NCBI GenBank assembly: GCA_964036045.1
Contig: OZ038379.1
Coordinates: 17,517,017-17,581,016 of the forward strand
DNA from: Eutreptiella sp. 'Long Island Sound 2002'
Lineage: Eukaryota; Euglenozoa; Euglenophyceae; Eutreptiales; Eutreptiaceae
Length of the DNA stretch: 64,000 nt
Direction of reading: 5' to 3'
The notes beneath the pieces are model-generated. The model saw only the letters and a program-made list of their open reading frames with translations. It ran no database searches and was not told the origin of the DNA. Below are positions 30,989 to 42,900 of the stretch, piece after piece; the first letter of the stretch is position 1, and each line of letters begins with the position of its first letter. The position numbers and the translations under genes are program-made.

Positions 30989-33180
30989 GGGCAAGGGGGG
31001 GTGCCTCCCATCCACGCTCAAGCGCCTGGGCAGGCAGGGGTGCCACGTGGGCAAGGGGAATGAAAAGAATTTTTCGGGTACCTTCGGCGCCACATATTTA
31101 TGGCCGGTAGCTGTTGACCCTTGGCAACTAAGTGGGTCTGGAGGGCAAGGAGGGGGGGGGGGGGAGGGGGGTGTCGCTTACCAGAACTGAGGAGACGCCC
31201 CCCCCCCCCGTGACCATCCAATGTCCAGACAGTGCCGCCAGGCGCCAACATGATTTTGTTCAAAAGGAACCCACAGGCGCCAACACAGCTTTGCTCAATG
31301 ACAGGCGCCAACCACCCTCCCTGGATCGATCGGGGCGTGCTTTGAAGCATCTCAAAACTCTCGTCTTGAATAGCCCTCCCCTGCCCGCTCACTGCCCCCG
31401 TGTCCAAGAGACGTCCTTGTCCAAGGGTTACTCGGATGGGGACAGTGAGTCACCGGGCAGCAGCGAGGGGAGAGGGTTATAGCACTGAGGTCAGCGAAAC
31501 CCGCTTATGGCGCCGGATCCCACAGGTGTCATGGGACTCCTCCGGGTTCTGCACCGATGTCAGTGACACGTGCAAGTGAAATTGTGGGAGGCACCACTTG
31601 TATGCCGGCATGCATTCCAGGTGGGGGGTCACACCTATCCACCAGTGCGGCGGCATTCTGGAGGGGAAGCCATCTCTACAACCAGCATCAATCTCCCCGT
31701 GCACCTTGGCAGAGTGGCAAACCAGGGTACTGGTAGATTGAGGTGTTGCTGCACCTGTTGGGCGACGTCACTTCGCACTCTTGTGCAGTTGTGCTCTTTG
31801 AGGACAGCCCGACTGGTGCATTGAGGGGGAGTCTATAAGAAGTCGAGTAAGCCGAGGGGCTGATGTATGAACTTGAACAGAAGCGGCATACGACGCTGGG
31901 GTTCTGGCAACAGCAAGCGAATCAGCCTATGCCTTGGAAAAACGCATCTCATGTGCACATGTAAGAACAGCGAATGGCAAATATAGTCTGTTGGGTACAG
32001 AGCAAAATACAGCATGCACGAGACTAATAAAAAAAGTCTTAAATGCAAACTTAACTTATTCACCAAGGTGTTTAATTCCTGCACAAGCGGTCACACACGG
32101 CATCTCCATGCATCACTAAACTTGGTGCTGAAAGAAAATTGGACCCAAATTAACAATGACCAGACATCTATTGTACCTTGCACAAGAGCGTATCTTGGAC
32201 AAGAAGGCAGGGCGCTGGTTGGCTATTTCACCATATCATGAACGTGGGCATGAACCAGACAGATGGGCGACCCCCTATGCCCCACAACCCCCGGTCCAAC
32301 AACCAGGTTCGTGCTGCACCAGTGTCTGGGAGGACGCCACCACTCATTAGCCAACGTGATCCCACAGCATGCTGATCATTCTTCGCGGGATATGATGGGG
32401 TGAAACTGTTCCCAAAAGACTGCGCTGCTATCTAGGGTGAATATTTTCACCCGGGACTGTGACAGGTATCCTGTACTGTGTTTTCTGAATTATGTGGTGC
32501 GTTGGAAAATCACCATAATTCAGCCTGGCCACTTTTATCTTGGTTGATCCAGGAAATTGTCGTCAGAGGAGAATTTCATTGCCAGGCAGGTGGCGTATGT
32601 TCCTCCTGGATACATTTTAAGCCACTGCACAACAAACACATGTACAGCATGAATGAATGAAGAACGAATGGCTGTTCAATTGTACATCTGCTAAGGGCGC
32701 TCTTGAGTGAGAAAACAAAAGGGAGCAATGTGCTTTGAGGAGATGGATGTAAAGTAATATTATGTAACTGAATTCCCTTGTGTACTTGGTGCACGAGTCT
32801 ACAGCAATCTCGTCAGTGTCTTAGCCTCTCTGCTCTGGCCTAGAGCGGCCCACACCACTACATGTGTACAGAATGTGGCTACGCGGTCGTAAACATGTAT
32901 GTGTTCTCACCACTCACAAACACAGCTTCATTTATTCTGTGATGCTTGTGCGACGACAAATGCTTCGTGTATCGCATTGCGAAGGGGATCAAGTATGGGT
33001 CAGTGAGAAGTCACGGGTGTCTGAGATGGGATGCGGTGGAGGCACACCAGCAAGGCCAGTGGGCAGCGCCCCCCCACACACCATCCCTTCCCTCACCTTG
33101 GTTAGCACCTCTCTGGACGCGAGGTCTGGTCACTGCCTCCGTGGCTCGTCCATGTAGCAGGGCTACCAATTCATTATAGC
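30989..33180. other. Spacer with no recognised gene
   Basis: Contains G/C runs (31150-31165, 31199-31210) and two GGCGCCAAC-containing phrases near 31240-31310. No open frame has family motifs or plausible exon borders. Confidence 0.45.
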
Positions 33181-33762
33181 CCCCCCCGTGTCTAAGAACC
33201 AGCAATGTTTTGTCACGGAACCAGGGGGTGGTTCTTGCGCATGGCCATGGCCCCACTCCGGAGAATTGGGTATGACAGGAATGAGACGGGAGAGATTGGC
33301 AATTGAAGCAGCTGGGTGTTTCATCAGACGCTCATTGTGTTTGTACTCAATCTGCACTGTGTCCAACTGAGCACCAGGACCCAACACAGTGGCCGGAACA
33401 AGAGTGTCATCAGATCGCCGGTAGAAGACAACCTCATCGGCAGTGTACATGAGAATGGTGCATAAAAAACAAACATCTATGGTGCATAACAAGGAATGGA
33501 ATAGATGGCACAAAAAAAAAGCAAATGTGTCCTTGCAGATACCTCAAATTCGCTCCCATGTGCCTCAATTTGCGTTCCAAACGTATGTATTGCCATGCAA
33601 CACACATGAAATGTTGTCCTGCATACCTGAATACCTGCCCTGCATCCACCACACCCATGAAAAACCCAATTCTATGGGGAACAAAAGTAGTGTGGGAAAG
33701 GTGCCGCGGAACCACGGGGTGGTTCTTGCACAAGGCCGTTCCTAGACACAGGGGGGTACTTG
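33181..33762. mobile_element. MITE-like element carrying a transposon exon remnant
   Basis: The ends are inverted: CCCCCCGTGTCTAAGAAC at about 33183 and GTTCCTAGACACAGGGGGG at about 33740-33758, one substitution apart in the core. Each end is followed by a small hairpin (GAACCAGGGGGTGGTTC at the left, GAACCACGGGGTGGTTC at the right). On the minus strand, 33450-33270 encodes a segment beginning DEVVFYRRSDDTLVPATVLG, which resembles a Tudor/SH3-like fold. This suggests an internally deleted derivative of a larger DNA transposon. The target duplication is hidden by the poly-C/G flanks. Confidence 0.5.
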
Positions 33763-35740
33763 GTGGCATTGGTTGATGTGTGTTTGTGTGGGTTCCTTAT
33801 CCACGCCCACGGTGCGTGACAACCACCAAAGTCCCCAGACAACGTAGGGCGCGGTCTACATTCACTTCAGCTTCTGCAGCCTGGCACAGGGGAACCCTGA
33901 TGCCTGAGCTCCGTAATGCGCTTTCCTTCTGTTCATCATTCCCCAAATCACAAACATCGCTAATTTTGCCTGGAGGAACAGAGGCACCACAGATTTGTTG
34001 TATGTGCTATGTCAGGGGGGCGTCTCCAGTGGCGAAGGGAAAATGTTGCACTGCTATTCCTGGGCCCTCAAAGGGGCCCCACAAGCTCTTGTGCGCTGTG
34101 CATTTTCACACTGGCACACAGCCTCTGGAGGGTCTGTCCTGACATGGGAGGGGTAGGCCCCTGGAGTTAACTGTACGCGTACGGCTGCGTAGGGCTGGGC
34201 CCTTTTTCAGTGCACGACCATACTTGTGTACTGCTGTGTACCACTAGAGGTGGCTACCGTGTACAGCTATGCACGGCTGGGGTCGATGCTTGTATACGGC
34301 TGTAACCACAGGTCTGAGGAGCGGTTTGGCTAGGCCAGCGCTGAGCTGGGGAAGCTCTGGGTTTTCGGTTTCCGGTGGGCCAGCCGGAGGTTTTCTGTCC
34401 AGCAGTTTGTTCTATGCCCCCGCCCCCCCCTCGGCCCCCTGGAACTCTGCAGTGGCGTACCGCAGGGCAGCGTGTGATTTACAAAAGCCGTGGGTGCACC
34501 AAACTGCACTGAAATTCAGTCATAGCTTGTTGCTCGAAGACTCCCAGCCATCCGGCTGGGGCCTCCCGGAAATTCAGTCTTGGCTTACGAGGCCTTGGAA
34601 CAGGACAACACCATGAGTCGGAGTGTGGCGTTTGACCTGAGCCCACTGTCTCTGCAGCGCACAAGGGTCTCACAGCCCATGACAGCACAGATCTGTGCTG
34701 TTGCGGGTTGTGAAAGTATCCAATGTATGCATCCGCAGACAGACCGGGCGGGGAGACGTCTGACGGGACGCAGGGGCGGTGTTGCCACATTCGTCCATCT
34801 TCCAGCCACGCCTCGCAGAAAACAGTCAAGCATTCACCGTATTCACCGCAATACGGGTCCGCGGCTGCAGGTTGAGTGCATGAAGTCCGGCCGCACGCGG
34901 GGGAGGGGGCGGGGGGGGGGGCTGAGCCCTTCCCACTCAACTGCCCAAAACGGACCGTTGGTGGTGCAGTGAAGGGCCAACAGCAAACGCTACCAATGTG
35001 CTGCTGTGGATTCCAAAGTCGCGGACTTATCGATGGCAATCGAGAACTTGGACCGCACCGCGCAGGCCATCCCTCGATGACATTGACTGTGCGCGCGACG
35101 TGCCGCCGGTCCCGACTCCTGCGCCCATACAGATCACGGCCACAGCACAGGGCAGCAACAGTCGAAGGCTTCGATGTGCTTTTACTCGGACCGTCGCAAT
35201 TCCGTGCCGTTGTGCAGTCCTGCTGCAGTTGCGGTGCATTCTCATGGGGGCTTCTTCGTTAGCAGGTGCACTTCGGTCCACCATTTGCCAAACTCAAGAC
35301 TTCGTGCTCCATCGCCCTGCAATCTTCAGAGCACCCAGGCAATCCGCTGGCCTTCCCTCGTCTTTGCTCTGCGTCTTGGCCCATCGTTTGGATCAGGCAA
35401 ATCAAATGTCAAATTAGCAGCCCCTCGCCCCCCCCCCCCCCGCATTTGTGAGGCTGTCGTTTCATCAGGGAACAAGGAACGGGGGGCAACGGGCCAGGAG
35501 TGCACAACCACGTGTGATGTGCAGGCACACCATCGCCCCAGACCACCAGACCAGCAGTGGCATGCACGCCCCCCCCCCCCGGCCCCCCAAAAGATAATGC
35601 CTCAAGCTGCATCGTAGCCGATTGCACACGATGGGGACGGAGCCTCCAGCTGACGTCCCCTGCAGTGTGCTGGTGCTCCCTCAGCCTGTTCACTGCAATG
35701 TGCCAGTGCCCCCTAGAAACACCCTTACCCTCTCACGCAT
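33763..35740. other. Spacer downstream of the giant gene, no recognised gene
   Basis: Several short open frames occur, none with recognisable domains. Poly-C/G runs lie at about 34905, 35431 and 35570. The transcript end of the minus-strand gene should fall here or within the adjacent dinucleotide tract; no clear polyadenylation signal was identified. Confidence 0.4.
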
Positions 35741-35977
<237 letters not shown>

Positions 35978-36011
35978 CATGGAAACCGCAAGAACCGTGG
36001 CAATGAGTGCC

Positions 36012-36929
36012 TTACAAACGGGGCTTGACCATCTTCGCCAGATCCTGAACGGCGCCCTGCGGCGACTTGGAGCTCTGGGGGGACAGCGGAGTCGAAGAAC
36101 CCCCGTCCGTTGGCGGGGTGGCCGGGAGGCTCAGAGGAGGGGGCGTCCTCCGTCCCTCCGGGGCAGGCCCCAGCCCAGGGCTAAGGGGGGGCTTGCCACT
36201 CCAGGGCGACTGCACCTCCTTTCCACTGGCCGTCCCGTGTCGGGGCGACTTCACAGTGAAGGACAGGGACAGCTCCGCGGAGAGCGGCGACAGGTGCGCG
36301 AGGGGGCGCCGGCGCCCGGCGGGCGCGACGGGGGTCAGCAGGCGGTGGCCCGCGGGGCTGCCCGGGGACAGCGGGCCCAAGTTGTCGCCGGACTCCGGAC
36401 TCGGGACCCACCAGGGGGTCCCGCCGGTGGAGAAGTCGTAGCTGCCGCTGCGGACCATCGCGATGTCGTTCAGGTCCAGGGCCTTCAGGTCCAGCGCCGA
36501 GACCACCTCCCGCGGGGACGGCAGCATCGGGGCGTCGCCGTCCAAAAGCGTGGGGACCATGCGCACCCTCGCGATCTGGCGCTGGCCCTGGTCCTCGTAC
36601 GTGTGCAGGTCGTCCACCGCCAGCTCCGTGAGGTTGGCGCACGTGGACAGGAACGGGTGCACCCACTTGCGCGGGACCTCCACGATGACCACCCCCGTGT
36701 CCGGGTCGCAGTCGGGGAAGCTGAGCTCCGGGAGCAGCCCCCCGGTCAGCGACGTCCTCCGCCGCTGGATCGAGCCGAGGGAGGCGGCGGCGGTGGGCGG
36801 CCCCTGGGCGGTCGCGGCCGTCAGCTCCACCATCGAAATGTTGTCGATGTCCGAATAGAACTGGCCGATGTCGGAGGTGCCGTACAGCGTCGACGTGATC
36901 TCGAAGGTGGTGTTCGGGCGGAACAGCAC
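36012..36929 (-). CDS. Giant gene, last exon (end of ART fold and disordered tail)
   Basis: Residues 3848-4152 and the stop. The acceptor is GTCTTTTCAG|GTGCTG, phase 0. It opens VLFRPNTTFEITSTLYG, the strand that follows ExE in this enzyme family (E-V-L-F-P-P-x-x-x-F), which confirms the join to exon 11. A short alpha/beta stretch ending DNISMVELT completes the fold. The remaining ~260 residues are mostly Pro/Ser/Gly-rich (LSPGSPAGHRLLTPVAPAGR, repeated SPLS and PPLS) and likely disordered, a common place for phosphorylation. The protein ends LAKMVKPRL. The stop is TAA at 36012-36014. Confidence 0.88.
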   Translation of the reverse strand: MLFRPNTTFEITSTLYGTSDIGQFYSDIDNISMVELTAATAQGPPTAAASLGSIQRRRTSLTGGLLPELSFPDCDPDTGVVIVEVPRKWVHPFLSTCANLTELAVDDLHTYEDQGQRQIARVRMVPTLLDGDAPMLPSPREVVSALDLKALDLNDIAMVRSGSYDFSTGGTPWWVPSPESGDNLGPLSPGSPAGHRLLTPVAPAGRRRPLAHLSPLSAELSLSFTVKSPRHGTASGKEVQSPWSGKPPLSPGLGPAPEGRRTPPPLSLPATPPTDGGSSTPLSPQSSKSPQGAVQDLAKMVKPRL

Positions 36930-39900
36930 CTGAAAAGACGAGGGTTTGGCGGGGGGGGGGGGGGGGGCGAGGGGAAGTCGGATCACCGCACTTTACTTGG
37001 ACATGCAAAGGAGGGGACTCAAGGGGCGAGGGGGTGAGGGAGGGGGAGGGACCTCCAGAAAGGCGAGTTGGGTACGATGCAAATGTCCGCCCACATCTGT
37101 CCAATTGTACTTGTGGGGGCGGGAGGGGGGGTACCATAAAGGCTGCTGCATTGCCTTGCAGTATGTCGGGTGTCCCGTGCAAAGTCTTCTGTGTCTTTTG
37201 CTTGTTCGGGGGCTTTGTGGGTGATGGTGGACCGTCTGGCGCACTGCTCATAATTGCCGCACGCTGCCCCCCCCCCCCCCCCCACGGCGTCCACCCCTAA
37301 CCAGGGCTGACAGGTTTCACATGCAGTCATTCCCAGCCCGTGATGTTGGGAAGGGGCTCTCCACCACCGATGTGGGCGGGGGCGGGGGGCGGAAGATCCA
37401 CACGGGTACAAGGGGCAGCCAGGCACAACCACATGCGCAATCAAATCAGGGGAGACACGTGCGGCTGGCAGACAGACGGTGTGCATGAGAGGACTGACTT
37501 CGTTTAACAGATCCGGGTCTCGTTGCGCCGAGCAGGCCCCATCAGCCCCCACCCATCTCCACTACACCCCCAACGCTTTGCTGGGCCCAGCCCTGAACTA
37601 AAAGGGGGGTGGGATACCTGTCAAAACCGGCGAATCACCCCACCCAACCCCACCCCAGAAGATGGTAAGAAGAAGATAAATGGAGGAACAAGAGCAGCAT
37701 GAGCAACAGGACTCCAGCCCCCCCCCCTCCAAACACATGACTGGCAACTTGGACCTGAGAAAGATCAAAAGAAACCAAAGAACTTTCCTTGATCACTAAA
37801 CTGCCATTGTCCATACTCAAGAGGGGAGTGGATCGTGAACACATGTGGGGTACGTTTCTCCCTCTGAATATTGCACATAAGAGCCAGCCCTGACCACTAT
37901 GATCCACAAGAGTGCACGTGACCTCCCCGCTCCCAACACACAAAACCACCTCCGAGCAAAAGCACATCACAAAAAAGACAAAGCCCTGGACACCAGTCGT
38001 ACTGCAAGGTGCCTGACAACCCCCTGCCCTATGGAACACCCCCCTGCCTTGGCATCCCAGGGGGCCCCCAGGGTGCTAACAGCCGTCCCCCAGAGATATG
38101 ATCGGCCCAGGCTCATGGAGCACGCATCCCCTCGACTCAGCTCTACGAAACATTCCTTCGTCTGAAAAACTTCGCCGACAACGCGCCACTCCGTGTATTG
38201 CAGCAGATGTCCATATGACAAAGGGGACAAAAAAAGTCCAGACCAAGACCAATTGCCCAGACCAAAAATTCGGGAAAGGGAATGACGAAAATAATAGCAT
38301 ATCGCAAATAACAAATACAAATAACATATAATAAAAAGAATAACAAATGGCAAAGAATAAACCGATGGATCGAAACAAAAATGTTAGTGGACAGTCGGTT
38401 GCTCGGGTCGGCGGATTCTTCCAGGCTGCGGTTTGCAGCGGAGATTAAATGGACCACCAGGGAATTCATGCCTTCACCCTCAGCTAGACGCATGGCGGCG
38501 GATCCATTGGCATGGTCCGTTGTCAATGTTTGGTGGTTGACCGATGGTTGATGGCTGTCCCCCCCCTGATCTACCCTCTCAAATACCTCAGCCTCGTCCG
38601 GGAACTTGGAAAAGCGGCCGATGGCCTTGCCTCCGGTGCACTGGATAAAGAACAGCGAGCCCTCGTCCCCCTTCACAAACTCTTTCGCCACGGTCTGCTC
38701 CGCGGAGGCGCTGGAAAAGGCAGGCCAGCAGACCGTCTGCCCCGTTCGGTACTCCCTCTCGCTGAAGCGGACGTTGATCCCGCGGTAGAGCTTGCCCTTG
38801 TGCGGCGGCAGCACCTGCAACGCCCGGTCCACCTGCAAAGAAGGAAGCCAGAGAGCACAGACTCAGGCACACCCCATCTCCGCCCCCCCCATCTCTACAC
38901 ACACCCTCTCTACGCACCTCAGCACCACACCCCTCCCACCCACACCCATACCCCACAGACACCTCGGCACAGTGCCCCACCTCGCCCACATCCTCACATA
39001 TCCCATTCTCCCTGATCTCATCCCCACAGAGTTCCCAAGGCCCAGCGCTTTCATTTGGTCGCTTGGCAGTTGGAGGGTAACCGCCGGCGGTTGAAAGCCC
39101 TATTCTTGAACACCACTCGCTGACACGCTACAAACGACTGCGTGTGTTGCCAACCATCGGTGTCAGGCCCCGTGTTCGAACCCACGACCTCTGGGCAGGC
39201 TTTCGGGCAGTGTTCAAGGCCTTTGGCATTTCTCCCGGCAGAATATTTGTGCCCTCCCTAAGGCTCCCTAGGAGCCTGGGGTCTTGGCTGTAGGGGCAGG
39301 GCACTAGAAGCATTCAATCAGCCGGAGTCTACCGACGGCTGGTTGGTTGAGCAGAGCAGGCGTTGGGGGTGTTCCCGCAAAGCACCCATTTTCAGGGTGA
39401 CTTTACGGGAACCAACCTCTCGTAGAGCACTCACCCCAAACCCCCGCATGCACAGGCCCAACGCTGCTCATAAACGTCACGAAGTAGCACACCATCGCTG
39501 TGCACACTGTCTTTGAGCATAGCCCTTGGGAACACAGCCCTTGGGCTGATGACGTTGTCAAGCCCAAGGGCCGCCGGAGGTCCTTAGCCCACGAATCCCA
39601 TCTTTGGCTACATCCCGTGCAACGTTAGGCCAGGACATCACCATGTACACCCACACACCAGACGACACACTGGTCATGGGGACGCCGGTCAGCAGTCAAG
39701 CAGCCAACGGCCACGTATCTACAGTAAGTTTACCTCCACTGAAAAGCATCACAGACAGACTCCAAGCGGATCGCATCAGTGCCCACCGGAATGCGAGATG
39801 CAAAATTGGGGTGAGTGGACGTGGAGGGCATGAAGCAAAATGGCACGGTGATTGATGCACCAAAATGCACTTGTGGTGGCAAAGGCTCCCGGTGCTCTGC

Positions 39901-42900
39901 ATCTGCCTTCTGGTTGGGGGGTCCAAAACGGCCGGTTTCGTGCGCCGCGCGCGCACAGTCCACAGTGCGGCCCCTGGAACGGCGATCTCTACCACAAGAG
40001 ACAACAACACTGCCGAATGCCGATCAAATGTCATGTCTCAGCACCAGCACACGGCACAGGCGCATGCAAACAGGACGTCACTGCTCCAGGGACCCGTTAG
40101 CTCTGGGCAGAGGATTGGAACTTTGGGTCGAGACCAAAAAGTGGGTTGACCTGGACTGAAAAGCCGTTGCAAAAGGGTTCAGTGACGGCGAAGAACCAAA
40201 AACGGAACAATGAAGCGGGGCAAAAACTCGGTTGCCCGGGTCTTCCGTGGAGGAGGGATTGGCAGAGACGCGCTTGAAGGGGCGGGGGGGGGGGGAGCCC
40301 CCCCCCCGCCCTTTCAGGGCCGGTCAGTTCCGTCCCACCTGCTTTCAACTGCCCCCGGCTGCCCTCCAACCGTTTTGTAACCGCCAGCACTTGCCCAGCA
40401 CAGCCGCCTCTCCAACCGCCAATAACTGCTTTTGCCGGTGCTCTGGAAACAACCCTCTTGCCTCTCTGCCCCTCGACCGCATCTCTGTGCGTGGCCATAA
40501 ATCAGCGATGGTTGCTACCCTCCAGAATCACTCTCGCATCCACAATAGTACCTCATGGTACTACAAGTAACTTCATCTCTGTGCGTGCGTGGGTGGGGGG
40601 CTGGGGTAAGCATTCCATGGACAACACTGTGAATCATCAACGCTCTGACCTTCAGCAACACACAACACAACACCTGCGCAATGAGCGGGCGCCAGAACGC
40701 AATGGCCTCCGGGTCCTGCGTCCGCATGGCCCTGTTCATGGCGCTGTAGATCTGGTCGGCCTCGCCGTCCAATTCGTAGGTGTAGACGTGGATGGGCACG
40801 ATGTGCAGGGGGCTGAGCGTCACGCGCTGCCGCCGCAGCTCGTACACCTTCATGACGCTCTCCCCGCACATCTCCACCAGCGGCCCGTCGGTGAAGGCGA
40901 AGCCCAGCGGCGCGGCCGTCTGCGGCAGCGCCATGGCAAACGGCAGCGTTCCCACGTCCGAGCGGTAGCCCGCGTCGTAGAACGCGCTGCCGGGGCTGCC
41001 GCTGGTGGGCGCCGCCAGCCCATCCGCAAACCGGCTCTGCACCGCCTCGTACCGGCCCGGCAGCGCCCGGTCTGGGCCGGTCGCGCGCTCCGCCACCCTC
41101 TGCCGACCCAGCGCCCCGATATCCCGGGAGACCCCGTCCGGCACTCCGAAGGCCGGGGCCAGGAACTCGTCCAGCGCATCGCCGAACCACTGCTCATCGA
41201 CGCTCTCCGGCAGCGTCATCCCCCGGCACTCCGGGTTCTTGCACGCCGGCATCCAGAGCGACGGGTCAACGATCCGCTTCCGGACGAGCAGCGAAAGGGT
41301 GACCGGGTCCCACACGGCGGTCGCGATCGGCCCGGCGGCGACGCTCACGAACGCCTGGTCCCACTCCGCCACCTCGTCCAAAACCGTCGTAACTGCCCAA
41401 CCGCCATCGCCGATCCGGTACTGAATCATCGTCTGCATGTGGCAGCGCAGGGCCTGGGCCTCTTCACCCGCTCGGCGTTGCTGCAGCTCCACGAGGTCCA
41501 GGAACGTGGGCTCCTGGTCCATCTGCACGGTGACGTGCGACGCCCCGTGCCTCAGCCCCTGCGCAATCTGCTGCTGCACGAAGTTGGGGTACGTGTGCCA
41601 CAGGCCGTCCCCCACGTGGGTCTGCCACCGCAGACACTGAGGGTGGCGGAGCGTGTACGCCTGGGCCACGAACTCGATGGTGGGCTCGTCGCCAGAAATG
41701 GCGGCGGCCTGCATCAGCGACAGGGCTTGCGGGATCGGCTGCACACGCACCTCCTGACGGGGGAGACGAAGGGACAGAAGGTCGGATGGCAGTCAATGAA
41801 ATGCGGTCATGGCAAGCGGAAGAGCAGAACAGCATCTAAAGCGACCCCAGGGATGCTTTGACCCCCCCCCCCCGCCAGACCCCCCTCTTGGTGCACCTGC
41901 ACGGGTGGGGGGGGTGGGGGGGTCCCCAGATCCCAGCGACAGAAGAGGGACCAAATTACAGATGCCCTGGCTGTCCTGCTTCACCCAGGCAACAGGCCGC
42001 TGCACTGCCACGGTCAGGAGATCGAACATGTGTCGGTGCTACTGCGATCACCGCCCACAATCGACTCTGCTGCTGCCGCTGCCACCACCACTACCAGTAC
42101 GACGGCCGCCACCACTGTCACCCAGTGCCACCGCTTCCACACACAACGGGCATCAATCTGATCAGGTCGCGCCGCATTGGACTCCAACCGTGCTTGCTCC
42201 CCGCGGCCTTCATTGTCTACGGTCCAGGCAACTGCCGTTCGTCCGGCGACCATCACTGCCATCAATGCACTTTGTCGTCTCCCCTGGCCCCTCCCGTGGC
42301 TACACAGGGCAGAGGGGGGCTCATGGAAATCGGTACCTCCAGCGATGCAAGCAAATGACGCAAAACCATGCGATTGGAAAAAAAAAAAGAAAATGCAGCA
42401 GAGCCATGCATGGCCTGCTGGGCGCAGAGGCACCGTCCAAAGCCAAAACGGCTGTGGTCCGATGGTGTGGTGTTGGGAAGGCTGCCGTTACCCAGGACTC
42501 CGTGCCCCCGTCCCTGGGAACACCGCCAGCAGTCAGCAGGAGGCACCGGTGGTGGGCCCGGGGGCACCACCGTAGATCGACCATCACCACGGCAATGCCG
42601 CTGCCAACGCCGGCATCAGGGCCAAGCAACGAGGGGGGCTGAGGAAGGGCCACCTCCCGCAGATCGAAGTAGACCGCATCCTCAACGTCACCGCGCGAGT
42701 CCGCCGAGGGGCGGGCTTCGTCCGCGATGGCGCTCAGTGACAGAGGGTTGATGACCGAGGCGCTGCCCTTGTCCTTGCCACGTCTGCGGGGGCGGTATTT
42801 TGTGATGGTCTTCAGGCCCCTGGTCTTGCTCTTCAGCAGTTGCTTCCAGGTCCGAGTGGTGTCCGCAGGCGTGTCTCCGTCTCTGGTCAGGCTTGGGGCC

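Noticed and set aside
39165-39195. tRNA gene or tRNA-derived SINE on the minus strand
   Set aside because: A GGGTTCGAACAC B-box-like sequence is present, but no A box, acceptor stem or cloverleaf pairing could be built around it.
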